Shown here piece by piece: positions 1-7,142 of a stretch of DNA of 15,755 nucleotides. The translations under genes were made by a program, and so were the position numbers. Each line of letters opens with the position of its first letter. The first letter of the stretch is position 1. The DNA lies in NCBI GenBank assembly GCA_030696435.1, contig JAUYSF010000349.1:1-15755 (forward strand), read 5' to 3'. A model generated the notes under the pieces. It searched no databases. It saw only the letters and a list, made by a program, of their open reading frames with translations, and was not told the DNA's origin. Source of the DNA: Desulfoprunum sp. (GTDB lineage Bacteria; Desulfobacterota; Desulfobulbia; Desulfobulbales; Desulfocapsaceae).

Positions 1-246
1 TCCTGGCTTGGCTGCCCTGTAATTCCATATCCAAAGCAAGATGAGAACGCGAAGGCAAGCGAGCAGCGACGAGACAGGACGTACACATACGGCAAGGAGC
101 TATAGTGGACACACATGTTCAATTTCCATTGAGGAGGATGCGCAAATTGGCTACTATGTCTGTATATACCTTTTTTATGGATGCTGTTCAGGTGGCACAT
201 TCGTCACGCAGCCAACCATATCAGATAAAAACCCATCGGAGAAAAC
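1..246. other. Non-coding or unassigned left edge
   Basis: No convincing gene is seen here. Short open frames exist on both strands but have no recognisable family signature and overlap one another. The segment presumably carries the promoter and leader of the outer-membrane hydrolase that starts at 247. I could not pick a -35/-10 pair with acceptable spacing. The only clear signal is the ribosome binding site GGAG at 238-241. Confidence 0.5.
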
Positions 247-813
247 TTGAAACGATTTCTTTCCCATCCATCGCGCATTGCCCTGCTCCTTTTTTTCTGC
301 CTCGCTCTTTCCCCCCTGCTCTCCCACGCCGCAGAAAATAAAACCTGGGTACATGAGGTTCGCATAGGGCTGCTGGACCATGATACAGACAACCTATGGA
401 GCGGTTCTTCGCGGGAAGCCGGTGTCGATGTGAACGCCGAACTCATTTTCACTCCGAAGTATGAACTCTGGCATGGGCGTATTCGGCCGAATCTTGGCCT
501 TTCCGTCAACAGCCAGGGTGATACCAGCAAAGTGTACGCCGGCGGTGTCTGGCAATTTCTCTGGAAGAATGGCTTTATTCTTGACCTCGGAGCAGGACTG
601 GCAGTGCATGACGGTGAAATCGAGAATCCAGAGGCCGTCGATAAGAAGAAACTGGGCAGCAGGATACTGCTGCACTTTGCGGTGGAATTAGGTTACTCTT
701 TGTCAGCACACAGCCGGGTCTTCCTGATGTCCGACCACATCTCCAACGGCTATACGGCCGATCCAAATGAGGGCCTGGACACGGTCGGAATCCGCTACGG
801 CTATCTGTTCTGA
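247..813 (+). CDS. PagL-like acyloxyacyl hydrolase (lipid A 3-O-deacylase family), outer membrane
   Basis: Predicted outer-membrane beta-barrel esterase that would remove an ester-linked acyl chain from lipid A. Seen: a signal peptide (KR near the start, hydrophobic run about residues 11-25, likely cleavage after A28 or A29), then about 160 residues rich in alternating hydrophobic positions, ending in YGYLF with the C-terminal phenylalanine typical of barrel proteins. Near the end is HISNG (H164, S166, N167) followed by PNEGLD (E175, D178). This matches the His-x-Ser-Asn catalytic motif of PagL. The acidic member of the triad may be D178, which has the family's 12-residue spacing from Ser, or E175. 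Length (188 aa) is close to known PagL proteins. The start is TTG, chosen because GGAG lies 5 nt upstream and the signal peptide begins there. The gene stands alone and converges with the methyltransferase genes to its right. The family call is firm; the substrate is inferred. Confidence 0.8.
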   Translation: MKRFLSHPSRIALLLFFCLALSPLLSHAAENKTWVHEVRIGLLDHDTDNLWSGSSREAGVDVNAELIFTPKYELWHGRIRPNLGLSVNSQGDTSKVYAGGVWQFLWKNGFILDLGAGLAVHDGEIENPEAVDKKKLGSRILLHFAVELGYSLSAHSRVFLMSDHISNGYTADPNEGLDTVGIRYGYLF

Positions 814-868
814 TCCGTAAAAGAATCCACTTTCCTTTTTTCCTACAAACTGGGGGGATGCCCTCCTT

Positions 869-1083
869 CTACCACTTCCATGGCAGCAGCATGGGAACCT
901 GTCGCTGGTAGGTTCGATAGATATCACCATACTCCACCACCAGTTTGCGTTCCTCTAGTATGGTGCCAATAATCAGATAGGCACTGAGAAGCGCGACAGG
1001 AAGCCGGTTACCGATCGGGCGACCATAAGGCTGTGCTCCGAGCACCAGAGAATCCACAACAGGCTCAGGAGAAGAAGGCTCAT
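869..1083 (-). pseudogene. Internally deleted remnant of an isoprenylcysteine carboxyl methyltransferase/NnrU/MddA-type membrane methyltransferase
   Basis: Two pieces of one gene survive in different frames. Frame A starts at ATG 1083 with a good Shine-Dalgarno GAGGGG 7 nt upstream and reads a hydrophobic N-terminus with LLWILWCSEHSLMVAR, like the first membrane helix and Trp-Cys-x-x-His-Ser-Leu region of this family. It stops at a TGA after 36 residues. The overlapping frame B, ending with TAG at 869-871, reads LLSAYLIIGTILEERKL followed by VEYGDIYRTYQRQVPMLLP, the strongly conserved C-terminal signature (Glu-Glu-Arg, Tyr-x-x-Tyr, Val-Pro). Intact members have about 200 or more residues, so about 120 residues with the middle helices and much of the SAM site are missing, and the join near 995-1000 shifts the frame. 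The ATG lies just past the upstream gene's TAA (TAATGCGATG), which suggests former translational coupling. A sequencing or assembly deletion is the alternative. Confidence 0.6.
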
Positions 1084-1087
1084 CGCA

Positions 1088-2434
1088 TTACCCCTCAACG
1101 AATGGATACTGCAAAACGAAAAGATCGCCGTCTATCCACTGCCCTTCTTCCCGGCGGATACCGTGTTGACGATGACTCAGTATTTCCCAGCCATTCTCTC
1201 GAGCCAGCCTCTCGATATAGGCCTGGGATTGGGCATAGCGGCCCGAGGGTCGCAGGCAATAGTCCTGCTCCTCTGAACAGCGCTCAACCGAAAAGGCCAA
1301 CATGGCTCCAGGCACGGCACACCGTCCCAGCCCGACGAAGATCCTGTCGAGACGGCCAATATAGATAAAGACATCGGTGGCAATAAACAGATCGTAGGTT
1401 CTGTGACACGCCGTAATAAATAATTCAATATCCTCTCGTTCCAACAGGTCATAGAGCCCTTTTCCCTCGGCCTTTGCCAACATTTTGGCGGAGACATCAA
1501 GTCCGTGCAATTCACGTGACATCGGCCGAAAGACCTCCCCTGCCAGACCAGTTCCACAGCCAAGATCCAGGCTGCAGGCAAATGTTCTGCCCTGAGGGAG
1601 CAGGGCCGCGACCATCTCTCCCAGGGCCTTGGGTACAGCATACTGAAGGCTTCCCGTTAAATGCCGGTCAAAACGCCAGGCATAGGCATCAAAGGTCTCT
1701 TCGACATACGGTCGTGGCGCAGCCTCTGTCGTCTCACCAGTCAGGGCCGCCAGCATATGTTCTGCCAGGGTATGTCCCGGCTCAAGACCGAGGATCTTCT
1801 GCAAGAGCGGAATGGTTTCTTCGGTCTTACCCTGACAATTATACATACCCGCAAGATTATACAAAGCTCCAACATGATCGGGTTCAAAACTCAAGGCCAT
1901 GCGGAAACAGTCCATGGCCTCCCCGTTGTTTCCTTGCTCACTGCAGATCACTCCCAGATTATTGAGGGCCAGTGGATACTCGGGCTCAAACTGGAGGGCC
2001 TGGCGAATATAGTGTTCGCCTTCAGATACCTGGCCCTGCCGATGCAGAATCTTGCCCAGATTGTTCAGAGCCTTGGCATTGGCCGGTTCAAGCTCCAGGG
2101 CCTTACGGTAAGAGGAAATGGCCGCGGGAATATTTCCCTGTTCTTCATGAACCGCACCCAGGTTAAGATGCAGCAACGGATCATCCGGCGTTTCCTGCAA
2201 GGCCTGCCGGCAGCACTGTATTGCCTCCTCAAAACGCCGGAGTTCCCGGTACAGCAAGGCAAGATTGCCCAGCACCCGGGGATGCCCCGGCAGATGCTGC
2301 AACAACTGAAAATATCTGTCTTCCGCCTCTCCATAGCGTTTATTCTGATGCAGTTGCACTGCTTCAAAAAAAAGGGTCTGCGGATCAGTCTCTCCTGATC
2401 GCCCCTCCTCCTGCCCATCTATCGTTCCTGCCAT
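1088..2434 (-). CDS. TPR-repeat protein with C-terminal SAM-dependent methyltransferase domain
   Basis: Fusion of a protein-interaction array and a class I methyltransferase; the substrate is unknown. Residues about 20-225 form six or so tetratricopeptide repeats with the usual 34-residue spacing and motifs such as NNLGxIxxxQG and ALxxEP. Residues about 243-440 are the catalytic part: YVEETFDAYAWRFDRHL, a lead-in common in TPR-methyltransferases, then the SAM-binding motif I LDLGCGTGLAG at 289-299, an acidic strand end at GLDVS (about 311-315), and DLFIATDVFIYIG, which fits motif IV. No signal peptide or membrane helix is seen, so the protein is probably cytoplasmic. The ATG has AAGG upstream at suitable spacing. 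The gene is divergent from glpA and probably cotranscribed with the decayed membrane methyltransferase downstream. TPR partners in such proteins often bring the enzyme to a protein or lipid substrate, but nothing here identifies it. Confidence 0.85.
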   Translation of the reverse strand: MAGTIDGQEEGRSGETDPQTLFFEAVQLHQNKRYGEAEDRYFQLLQHLPGHPRVLGNLALLYRELRRFEEAIQCCRQALQETPDDPLLHLNLGAVHEEQGNIPAAISSYRKALELEPANAKALNNLGKILHRQGQVSEGEHYIRQALQFEPEYPLALNNLGVICSEQGNNGEAMDCFRMALSFEPDHVGALYNLAGMYNCQGKTEETIPLLQKILGLEPGHTLAEHMLAALTGETTEAAPRPYVEETFDAYAWRFDRHLTGSLQYAVPKALGEMVAALLPQGRTFACSLDLGCGTGLAGEVFRPMSRELHGLDVSAKMLAKAEGKGLYDLLEREDIELFITACHRTYDLFIATDVFIYIGRLDRIFVGLGRCAVPGAMLAFSVERCSEEQDYCLRPSGRYAQSQAYIERLARENGWEILSHRQHGIRREEGQWIDGDLFVLQYPFVEG

Positions 2435-2479
2435 ATTTCAACCTTACCCATTTTTTTCTGCCAAGAGATCTCATTGTCT

Positions 2480-2497
2480 TACCGTTGTCAAACGGTA
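2480..2497. promoter_or_regulatory. Perfect 7-bp inverted repeat, candidate operator of the divergent (-) promoter
   Basis: TACCGTT-GTCA-AACGGTA: both arms are exact reverse complements around a 4-nt spacer. It straddles the transcription start expected from the minus-strand promoter candidate at 2501-2529, a typical repressor position. The minus-strand reading contains a consensus TTGACA (2486-2491), but no -10 fits 16-18 nt from it, so the operator reading is preferred. A short RNA hairpin in the leader is the alternative. Confidence 0.4.
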
Positions 2498-2500
2498 TGC

Positions 2501-2529
2501 ACTATGTCCTATTTTGCCGCTTTTATCAA
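2501..2529 (-). promoter_or_regulatory. Candidate sigma70-type promoter for the TPR-methyltransferase
   Basis: On the minus strand, TTGATA (2529-2524) and CATAGT (2506-2501) are separated by 17 nt, giving 5/6 and 4/6 matches to the -35 and -10 consensus. The expected start of transcription, about 2494, leaves a leader of about 60 nt with the inverted repeat 2480-2497 at its beginning. Prediction from spacing and consensus only. Confidence 0.35.
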
Positions 2530-2538
2530 GCTGGCCCG

Positions 2539-2562
2539 GCCCCTGAATCTGCCCACAGGGGC
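2539..2562. repeat. GC-rich inverted repeat (hairpin) in the divergent region
   Basis: GCCCCTG at 2539-2545 and CAGGGGC at 2556-2562 are perfect complements with a 10-nt loop. One G-U and one C-G pair can extend the stem outward. No T tract follows on either strand, so it is not an obvious terminator. It lies between the two divergent promoter candidates, where it could be a protein-binding site. Confidence 0.35.
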
Positions 2563-2566
2563 TGCC

Positions 2567-2594
2567 TTGAATCGTCCTCGTGGTTTCGTTTAAT
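2567..2594 (+). promoter_or_regulatory. Candidate sigma70-type promoter of the glpA operon
   Basis: TTGAAT (2567-2572) and TTTAAT (2589-2594) are 16 nt apart, with 4/6 and 5/6 matches to the consensus hexamers, in an AT-rich stretch just upstream of glpA. The predicted start near 2601 puts the palindromic element 2607-2638 immediately downstream, where a bound repressor would block initiation. Prediction only. Confidence 0.35.
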
Positions 2595-2606
2595 TTTTAT
2601 TTTAGT

Positions 2607-2638
2607 TTCATGTGAAATTTTCTTCTATTTCACTTGAA
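2607..2638. promoter_or_regulatory. Double palindrome / long inverted repeat, candidate operator of the glp operon
   Basis: Two short palindromes, TTTCA-TG-TGAAA (2606-2617) and TTTCA-CT-TGAA (2628-2638), sit with centres 22 bp apart, about two helical turns. Together they form a longer inverted repeat: arms 2607-2618 and 2627-2638 pair over 12 positions with one mismatch around an 8-nt loop (TTTCTTCT). The element lies just downstream of the predicted glpA transcription start. Two dimers bound on the same DNA face, or an RNA hairpin in the leader, would both fit. It does not match the TGTGA-N6-TCACA spacing of CRP sites. The cognate regulator is not in this window. Confidence 0.5.
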
Positions 2639-2798
2639 CTCTTTTTCGAAGCGTATTAAACAGAGATGGCAGCTGAAACAGAGCCAGAGATATGTGAGGA
2701 TCCTTCCGGCAGAAAACCGTTGCGTTCCCTTTTCTTACAGCAAACTTCGTGAGCAGGCATTACCGAATCTTTCCCCTTTCAACACAAGGAAACATCCC

Positions 2799-4430
2799 AT
2801 GGTGACACACTTCTCGAATGCCCTGCAAACCGACGGAAAACGCACATTTGAAACCGAGGTTCTGGTTATCGGTGGTGGCGTCACTGGTGCGGGTATCATG
2901 CGGGATCTGGCCCTGCGCGGCATTCACAGCCTGCTGATCGATAAAAAAGATCTGTGCGCCGGGGCCTCAGGCGGCAATCACGGCCTGCTGCATTCGGGTG
3001 CCAGATATGTCCTGAGCGATCCCCAATCGGCGAGTGAATGCCGCGAGGAAAGCGATAGCCTCAAACGCCTGGCCTCGCAATGCATCGACAACACCGGCGG
3101 CCTGTTCATCGGTGTCGAGGGTGACGACGAGATGTTTGCCGAACAGTTTCCCGGACTCTGTCAGGCCACAGGCATTTCCTGTACCGAGATCTCGCCGGCT
3201 GAGGCCAGAGAGCTCGAACCCGAGCTCTCCGCCAAAACCCGCAACGCCTTCCTGGTCCCCGACGCCACGATCGACCCCTTCCGCCTGGCCCTCGAAAATG
3301 TGGCCCACGCCCGAGCCATCAATAACAGCCTCTACCGACCGCATACCGAAATCATCTCTTTTGACATTAAGGACGGCATCATCAGGGCCGCTCTCTGCCG
3401 GGACAACCGGTCGGGAGAGGAGGTGCGCATTCTGGCAAATCAGTACATCAACGCCGGCGGGGCCTGGGCCATGAATATCGCCCGGCTGGCCGGCTGCCGG
3501 GACGTTCACCTACTCTATTCCAAGGGAACACTACTGGTCACCCATGACCGTATGACGGCCCGGGTCATCAACCGCCTGCGCCCTCCGAGCGACGGCGACA
3601 TCCTCGTTCCCGGCGGTACGGTCTCGGTGCTCGGCACCACTTCGCTGCGAACCGAGAGCCTTGAGAGGGTGTTGCCGACTGTCGACGAGGTCAACCGCAA
3701 TATCGAAGAGGCCGCGGCCATGCTCCCGGCCCTGGCGCATACCCGCTACATCCGGGCCTTTTCTCGGGTCCGGCCGCTGCTGCAATCGGTGGGCGACACC
3801 GATGACCGTAGCGCCACCCGCGGTTTTGCCCTGCTCGATCACAGGTCCCAGAATCTTGAAAATTTCTGCACCATTACCGGCGGCAAACTGACCACCTACC
3901 GGCTGATGGCCGAAAAAACCGCTGATCTCGTCGCCGGCAGGATGGACAACACCACACCCTGTCGAACCGGCCTCGCCCCCCTGCCCAGCGGTGAGGCCTG
4001 CCGCTGGACCGAGCCCGGCGCCTCTCCCAAGTATTGGTATCAAGCCCACAATGCCGAAGACACCATTCTCTGTGAATGCGAGATGGTGCCCCAGTCGGCC
4101 ATCGACCAGATCATCCACTGCGCTCCGGGGGTAGAAGAAGAGATGACACTTGAGGCCATCGCGTTGCGCTCACGGGCCGGTAAGGGGCCCTGCCAGGGTT
4201 CCTTCTGCGGCATCCGCATCGCCTCGTACCTCTACGACCGCGGCTATTACCAGGACAGGACCGGCCTTATCCATATGCGCAACTTCTTCAACGAGCGATT
4301 CAAGGGACAACGGGCGGTAATCTGGGGTCAGCAGATGGCCCAGATGGAATTGGCGGAGGCCCTGCACTGCGGCCTTCTCGGACTCGACTGTCTCGACGAT
4401 GTCTGTCAGGACAACCCGGAAAACGTATGA
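2799..4430 (+). CDS. glpA: Anaerobic glycerol-3-phosphate dehydrogenase subunit A (FAD-dependent)
   Basis: Catalytic flavoprotein of anaerobic sn-glycerol-3-phosphate dehydrogenase, oxidising glycerol-3-phosphate to dihydroxyacetone phosphate. Seen: Rossmann FAD motif VLVIGGGVTGAG (GxGxxG at 25-30), then GNHGLLHSGARY, ILVPGGTVSVLGTTSLR and ITGGKLTTYRLMAE, all characteristic of GlpA/GlpD. The C-terminal BFD-like domain keeps the four cysteines for a [2Fe-2S] cluster: C425 and C427 (CECE), C465 and C470 (GPCQGSFC). Length from this start is 543 aa, one more than E. coli GlpA as I recall it. I chose ATG 2799 because AAGGA lies 8 nt upstream and the FAD fold begins shortly after; an open in-frame TTG at 2634 would add an unlikely 55-residue extension. 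It is the first gene of an operon with glpB 16 nt downstream. No key residue appears missing. Confidence 0.95.
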   Translation: MVTHFSNALQTDGKRTFETEVLVIGGGVTGAGIMRDLALRGIHSLLIDKKDLCAGASGGNHGLLHSGARYVLSDPQSASECREESDSLKRLASQCIDNTGGLFIGVEGDDEMFAEQFPGLCQATGISCTEISPAEARELEPELSAKTRNAFLVPDATIDPFRLALENVAHARAINNSLYRPHTEIISFDIKDGIIRAALCRDNRSGEEVRILANQYINAGGAWAMNIARLAGCRDVHLLYSKGTLLVTHDRMTARVINRLRPPSDGDILVPGGTVSVLGTTSLRTESLERVLPTVDEVNRNIEEAAAMLPALAHTRYIRAFSRVRPLLQSVGDTDDRSATRGFALLDHRSQNLENFCTITGGKLTTYRLMAEKTADLVAGRMDNTTPCRTGLAPLPSGEACRWTEPGASPKYWYQAHNAEDTILCECEMVPQSAIDQIIHCAPGVEEEMTLEAIALRSRAGKGPCQGSFCGIRIASYLYDRGYYQDRTGLIHMRNFFNERFKGQRAVIWGQQMAQMELAEALHCGLLGLDCLDDVCQDNPENV

Positions 4431-4446
4431 CTGGGTGGAGAACACG

Positions 4447-5727
4447 ATGATACAGGAAGCACGACACTTTGAGACGGACCTGGCCGTCATTGGCTCCGGT
4501 CTCGCCGGATTCGCGGCCAGCACCTTCGCCCTGAACCGCGGCATCCGCACCGCCCAGGCCGGCAATACCGGCGCGATCGCCTACACCACCGGCTATCTCG
4601 ATCTCCTCGGCCGGGTCAATAACGAGGACATCTGCCCGGTGAACCCCTGGGAGGGCATCAGACAGCTGGCACAAAGCCAGCCCCGCCATCCCCTGGCCCG
4701 TGTGCCTGAAACCGACATCCGGGCAGCATTCCAGGAGTTCACCGCTTTTCTCAGCGATAGCGGCATTATCTACAACGCACCGGGCCCGCTCAACGCCACG
4801 GCCTTGACCCCGGCGGGAACTCTCAAGCCGACCCTGTGTGTCCCGGCCACCATGCAGGCCGGAGTCGATGCCCTGGCCCGCAAGGCCCGCTGCGTGATCG
4901 TCGATTTTAAAGGTCTCAGGGGCTTCAGCGCCCGTCAGGTTGTGGCCAATCTCAAGGATACATGGCCCGGACTGCGGGCCGAACGGGTCCTTTTTCCGGA
5001 TATGGAACTGGGCGAGATCTACCCCGAAGTCATGGCCCGCGCCCTTGAGGTGCCGAGCCATCGCGAGGCCCTCGCCGAACGGATCAGGGGCGTTATTGAC
5101 GATGCCGAGGTTATTGGCCTCCCGGCGGTCCTCGGCATGCACAACCCGGATCTGGTCATGGCCGAAATGCAGCGCCTCCTCGGTCTGCCGATCTTCGAGA
5201 TCCCGACCATGCCGCCCTCGGTGCCCGGCATCCGTCTGCGCGAGATGTTCGAACAGGTCTTCCCCCAGAAGGGACTTGTCCTGATTCCCCAACAGAAGGT
5301 CGAATCAGTTGTCATCAAGGCGGATAGCCTCCAGCTCTCTCTCGCCGACAATTTCGGACCGGTAACCATTCAGGCCCGGGCGGTCATTCTGGCCACCGGC
5401 CGTTTTTTGAGCGGCGGGCTCACGGCGGCCTTCGACGGCATCCGGGAACCGCTCATCGGCCTGCCGGTGACCCAGACTGCGTCGCGGGAAGATTGGTACC
5501 ACCTGCAGTATATGGATAAACGCGGTCACGAGGTACACCGGGCAGGGATCGAGGTCGATGAGAAATTCAGGCCCCTGGGCGAAAACGGTCTGCCGGTCAG
5601 CGAGAGGCTCTTTGCCGCCGGCTTGATCCTTGCACATCAGGACTGGATACGCGGACGCTGCGGTGCCGGTGTGGCCCTGGCCAGTGCCTACAAGGCGGTT
5701 GAGGCCGTCCAGGAAATGTTGCGCTGA
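4447..5727 (+). CDS. glpB: Anaerobic glycerol-3-phosphate dehydrogenase subunit B
   Basis: Second flavoprotein subunit of the anaerobic glycerol-3-phosphate dehydrogenase; in E. coli GlpB works with GlpA in the soluble dimer and is anchored through GlpC. Seen: nucleotide-binding motif DLAVIGSGLAGFAAS (GSGLAG at 16-21), GAIAYTTGYLDLLG, which is typical of GlpB, and a C-terminal flavin-binding segment with LFAAGLILAH and CGAGVALASAYKAVEAV. The length is 426 aa; E. coli GlpB is about 419. An in-frame start at 4399 inside glpA exists, but ATG 4447 has GGTGGAG 6 nt upstream and gives the family length. The 16-nt gap to glpA indicates cotranscription and tight translational linkage. An 81-nt gap follows before the iron-sulfur subunit. 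Confidence 0.93.
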   Translation: MIQEARHFETDLAVIGSGLAGFAASTFALNRGIRTAQAGNTGAIAYTTGYLDLLGRVNNEDICPVNPWEGIRQLAQSQPRHPLARVPETDIRAAFQEFTAFLSDSGIIYNAPGPLNATALTPAGTLKPTLCVPATMQAGVDALARKARCVIVDFKGLRGFSARQVVANLKDTWPGLRAERVLFPDMELGEIYPEVMARALEVPSHREALAERIRGVIDDAEVIGLPAVLGMHNPDLVMAEMQRLLGLPIFEIPTMPPSVPGIRLREMFEQVFPQKGLVLIPQQKVESVVIKADSLQLSLADNFGPVTIQARAVILATGRFLSGGLTAAFDGIREPLIGLPVTQTASREDWYHLQYMDKRGHEVHRAGIEVDEKFRPLGENGLPVSERLFAAGLILAHQDWIRGRCGAGVALASAYKAVEAVQEMLR

Positions 5728-5808
5728 TTACCCCGGCCAAAGAAGCGGTGCAACCCTCCGGCACCATCGGATCAAAGGGCAGAAAGACTGAATCAAGAGG
5801 AATACACC

Positions 5809-7089
5809 ATGTCGGAAGTGAGCATCCCCACCATCAATTTCAAGGCCAGGGCCATGGAGCTGCTGCCCCAAGGGGCAAGTTTTGAGGCCTGCCTGACCTG
5901 CGGTCTCTGTTCGTCGGGATGTCCCGCCTCAGGTCTTGAGAATATGGACCCGCGCAAATTCATCCGCATGGCCATGCTCGGCATGGACGAGGAGCTGTCG
6001 ACCACCCCCTGGATCTGGCTCTGCACTCAGTGCAAACGCTGTCAGCATGTCTGCCCGATGAACATCGACATCTCCCAGCTGGTCTTTCTGGCCCGCGGCA
6101 ACTGGCCCGACGAGAAGAAACCTGCCGGTATCGTCCGCTCCTGCCAGCTTGCCCGCTCGACCGACAGCACCAGCGCCATGGGTCTGCCGCTGCAGGATTT
6201 CGTCTTCGTGGTCGAGGATGTCCTGGCTGAGGTCCAGGAAACACAGCCGGCCTTCAAGGACATGGTTGCACCGATGGACAAGGCCGGGGCCTATTTCTTC
6301 GTCAACCAGAATTCCCGCGAGCCGATGAGCGAGCCCGACGAGATGGTGCCGCTATGGAAAATCCTGCATCTGGTCGGAGCCGACTGGACCTATTCCTCGA
6401 AGGGCTGGGCCGCTGAGAACTTCTGCATGTTCTCAGGCGATGAAGCGGCTTGGTACGAGGTGGTCAAGAAACGGGCCGATGCCGTTAACGCTCTGGGCTG
6501 TAAGGTCTGGCTCAACACGGAGTGCGGCCATTCCTACTACACCATGTGGAACGGCATCAAGCGTTTTGGCCTGGAAGCCAACTTCCAGCTCGAAAATCTT
6601 ATCACGTGCTACGCCCGCTGGATACGAGAGGGCAAGCTGCCGGTCAACGCCGACTGGAACAGCACGGGCATCAAGTTCACGGTCCAGGATCCCTGCCAGA
6701 TCATCCGCAAGGCCTATGGTGACGCCCTGGCCGAAGATATGCGTTTTGTCGTCAGGTCCCTGGTAGGCGACGAGAATTTCATCGACATGCAGCCGAACCG
6801 CAGCGCCAATTACTGCTGCGGTGGTGGTGGCGGTTTTCTGCAGGCCGGCATGACCGATCACCGGCGGGCTTACGGCAGGCGCAAGTTCGACCAGATCCAA
6901 GCCACCGGTGCAACCTATGTACTAACCCCCTGCCACAACTGCCACTCGCAGATGGAGGATATCGGCCATCACTTCGGCGGCAACTACCGGGTCGTCCATT
7001 TCTGGACCATCATCTGCCTCTCTTTAGGCATCCTCGGCGAAAATGAACGGACCTACCTCGGTCCCGACCTGGCAACTCTCGGCCTGTAA
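5809..7089 (+). CDS. DsrK/HdrD-like iron-sulfur protein in the GlpC position (electron-transfer subunit)
   Basis: Electron-transfer subunit expected to take electrons from GlpAB. Seen: two [4Fe-4S] ferredoxin motifs, CLTCGLCSSGCP (C28, C31, C34, C38) and CTQCKRCQHVCP (C72, C75, C78, C82). Then come two CCG-type halves: FCMFSGDEAAW...NTECGHSYYTMW, and DPCQII ... YCCGGGGGF ... PCHNCHSQM. The latter arrangement is characteristic of HdrD and DsrK, where CCG cysteines bind a non-cubane [4Fe-4S] cluster that handles disulfides. GlpC of E. coli (about 396 aa) has the same general architecture, but the wording of the motifs here is closer to DsrK. No membrane helix is evident. The ATG has AAGAGGA 7 nt upstream. 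It is the third operon gene, 81 nt after glpB. Alternative name: GlpC. The function as partner of GlpAB is inferred from position; the acceptor is unknown. Confidence 0.85.
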   Translation: MSEVSIPTINFKARAMELLPQGASFEACLTCGLCSSGCPASGLENMDPRKFIRMAMLGMDEELSTTPWIWLCTQCKRCQHVCPMNIDISQLVFLARGNWPDEKKPAGIVRSCQLARSTDSTSAMGLPLQDFVFVVEDVLAEVQETQPAFKDMVAPMDKAGAYFFVNQNSREPMSEPDEMVPLWKILHLVGADWTYSSKGWAAENFCMFSGDEAAWYEVVKKRADAVNALGCKVWLNTECGHSYYTMWNGIKRFGLEANFQLENLITCYARWIREGKLPVNADWNSTGIKFTVQDPCQIIRKAYGDALAEDMRFVVRSLVGDENFIDMQPNRSANYCCGGGGGFLQAGMTDHRRAYGRRKFDQIQATGATYVLTPCHNCHSQMEDIGHHFGGNYRVVHFWTIICLSLGILGENERTYLGPDLATLGL

Positions 7090-7142
7090 TGCCATTTTCA
7101 AATCATTATGAGACCACCAAGGTGAGGCACATCGTAAGTAAA

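Larger units (their letters stand above)
2435..2798. other. Divergent intergenic region between the TPR-methyltransferase and glpA
   Basis: This 364-base stretch holds no convincing gene. It has a candidate promoter for each direction and three inverted repeats (2480-2497, 2539-2562, 2607-2638). A TTG at 2634 is in frame with glpA and open, but it would add 55 residues without family character, so I treat 2640-2798 as untranslated leader. A 28-codon frame at 2666-2752 has no good ribosome binding site. The density of palindromes suggests regulated divergent transcription. Confidence 0.55.

Noticed and set aside
814..868. Terminator between the PagL-like gene and the converging methyltransferase remnant
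   Set aside because: A short T-rich run is present, but no stem of useful length precedes it on either strand.
1661..2398. A 245-codon plus-strand frame opposite the TPR region
   Set aside because: Antisense to tandem TPR repeats whose periodicity keeps the frame open; no recognisable domain or ribosome binding site.
2539..2562. GC-rich hairpin as a terminator
   Set aside because: No T tract follows in either direction and it lies upstream of both divergent genes, so termination there makes little sense.
2666..2752. Short upstream frame of 28 codons (ATG 2666) in the glpA leader
   Set aside because: No Shine-Dalgarno sequence at proper distance and no sign of a leader-peptide attenuator (no codon run, no terminator hairpin before glpA).
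2634..2798. N-terminal extension of GlpA from TTG 2634
   Set aside because: The start codon is weak, it overlaps the palindromic element, the residues have no GlpA character, and ATG 2799 has AAGGA at good spacing and yields the family length.
4399..4446. Overlapping start of GlpB inside glpA at 4399
   Set aside because: The extra 16 residues lack family character, and ATG 4447 has a strong GGTGGAG at 6 nt.
4300..5292. A 330-codon minus-strand frame across the glpA/glpB junction
   Set aside because: It lies opposite two clear glp genes in GC-rich DNA, which often leaves the antisense frame open. It has no family signature and no plausible start context.
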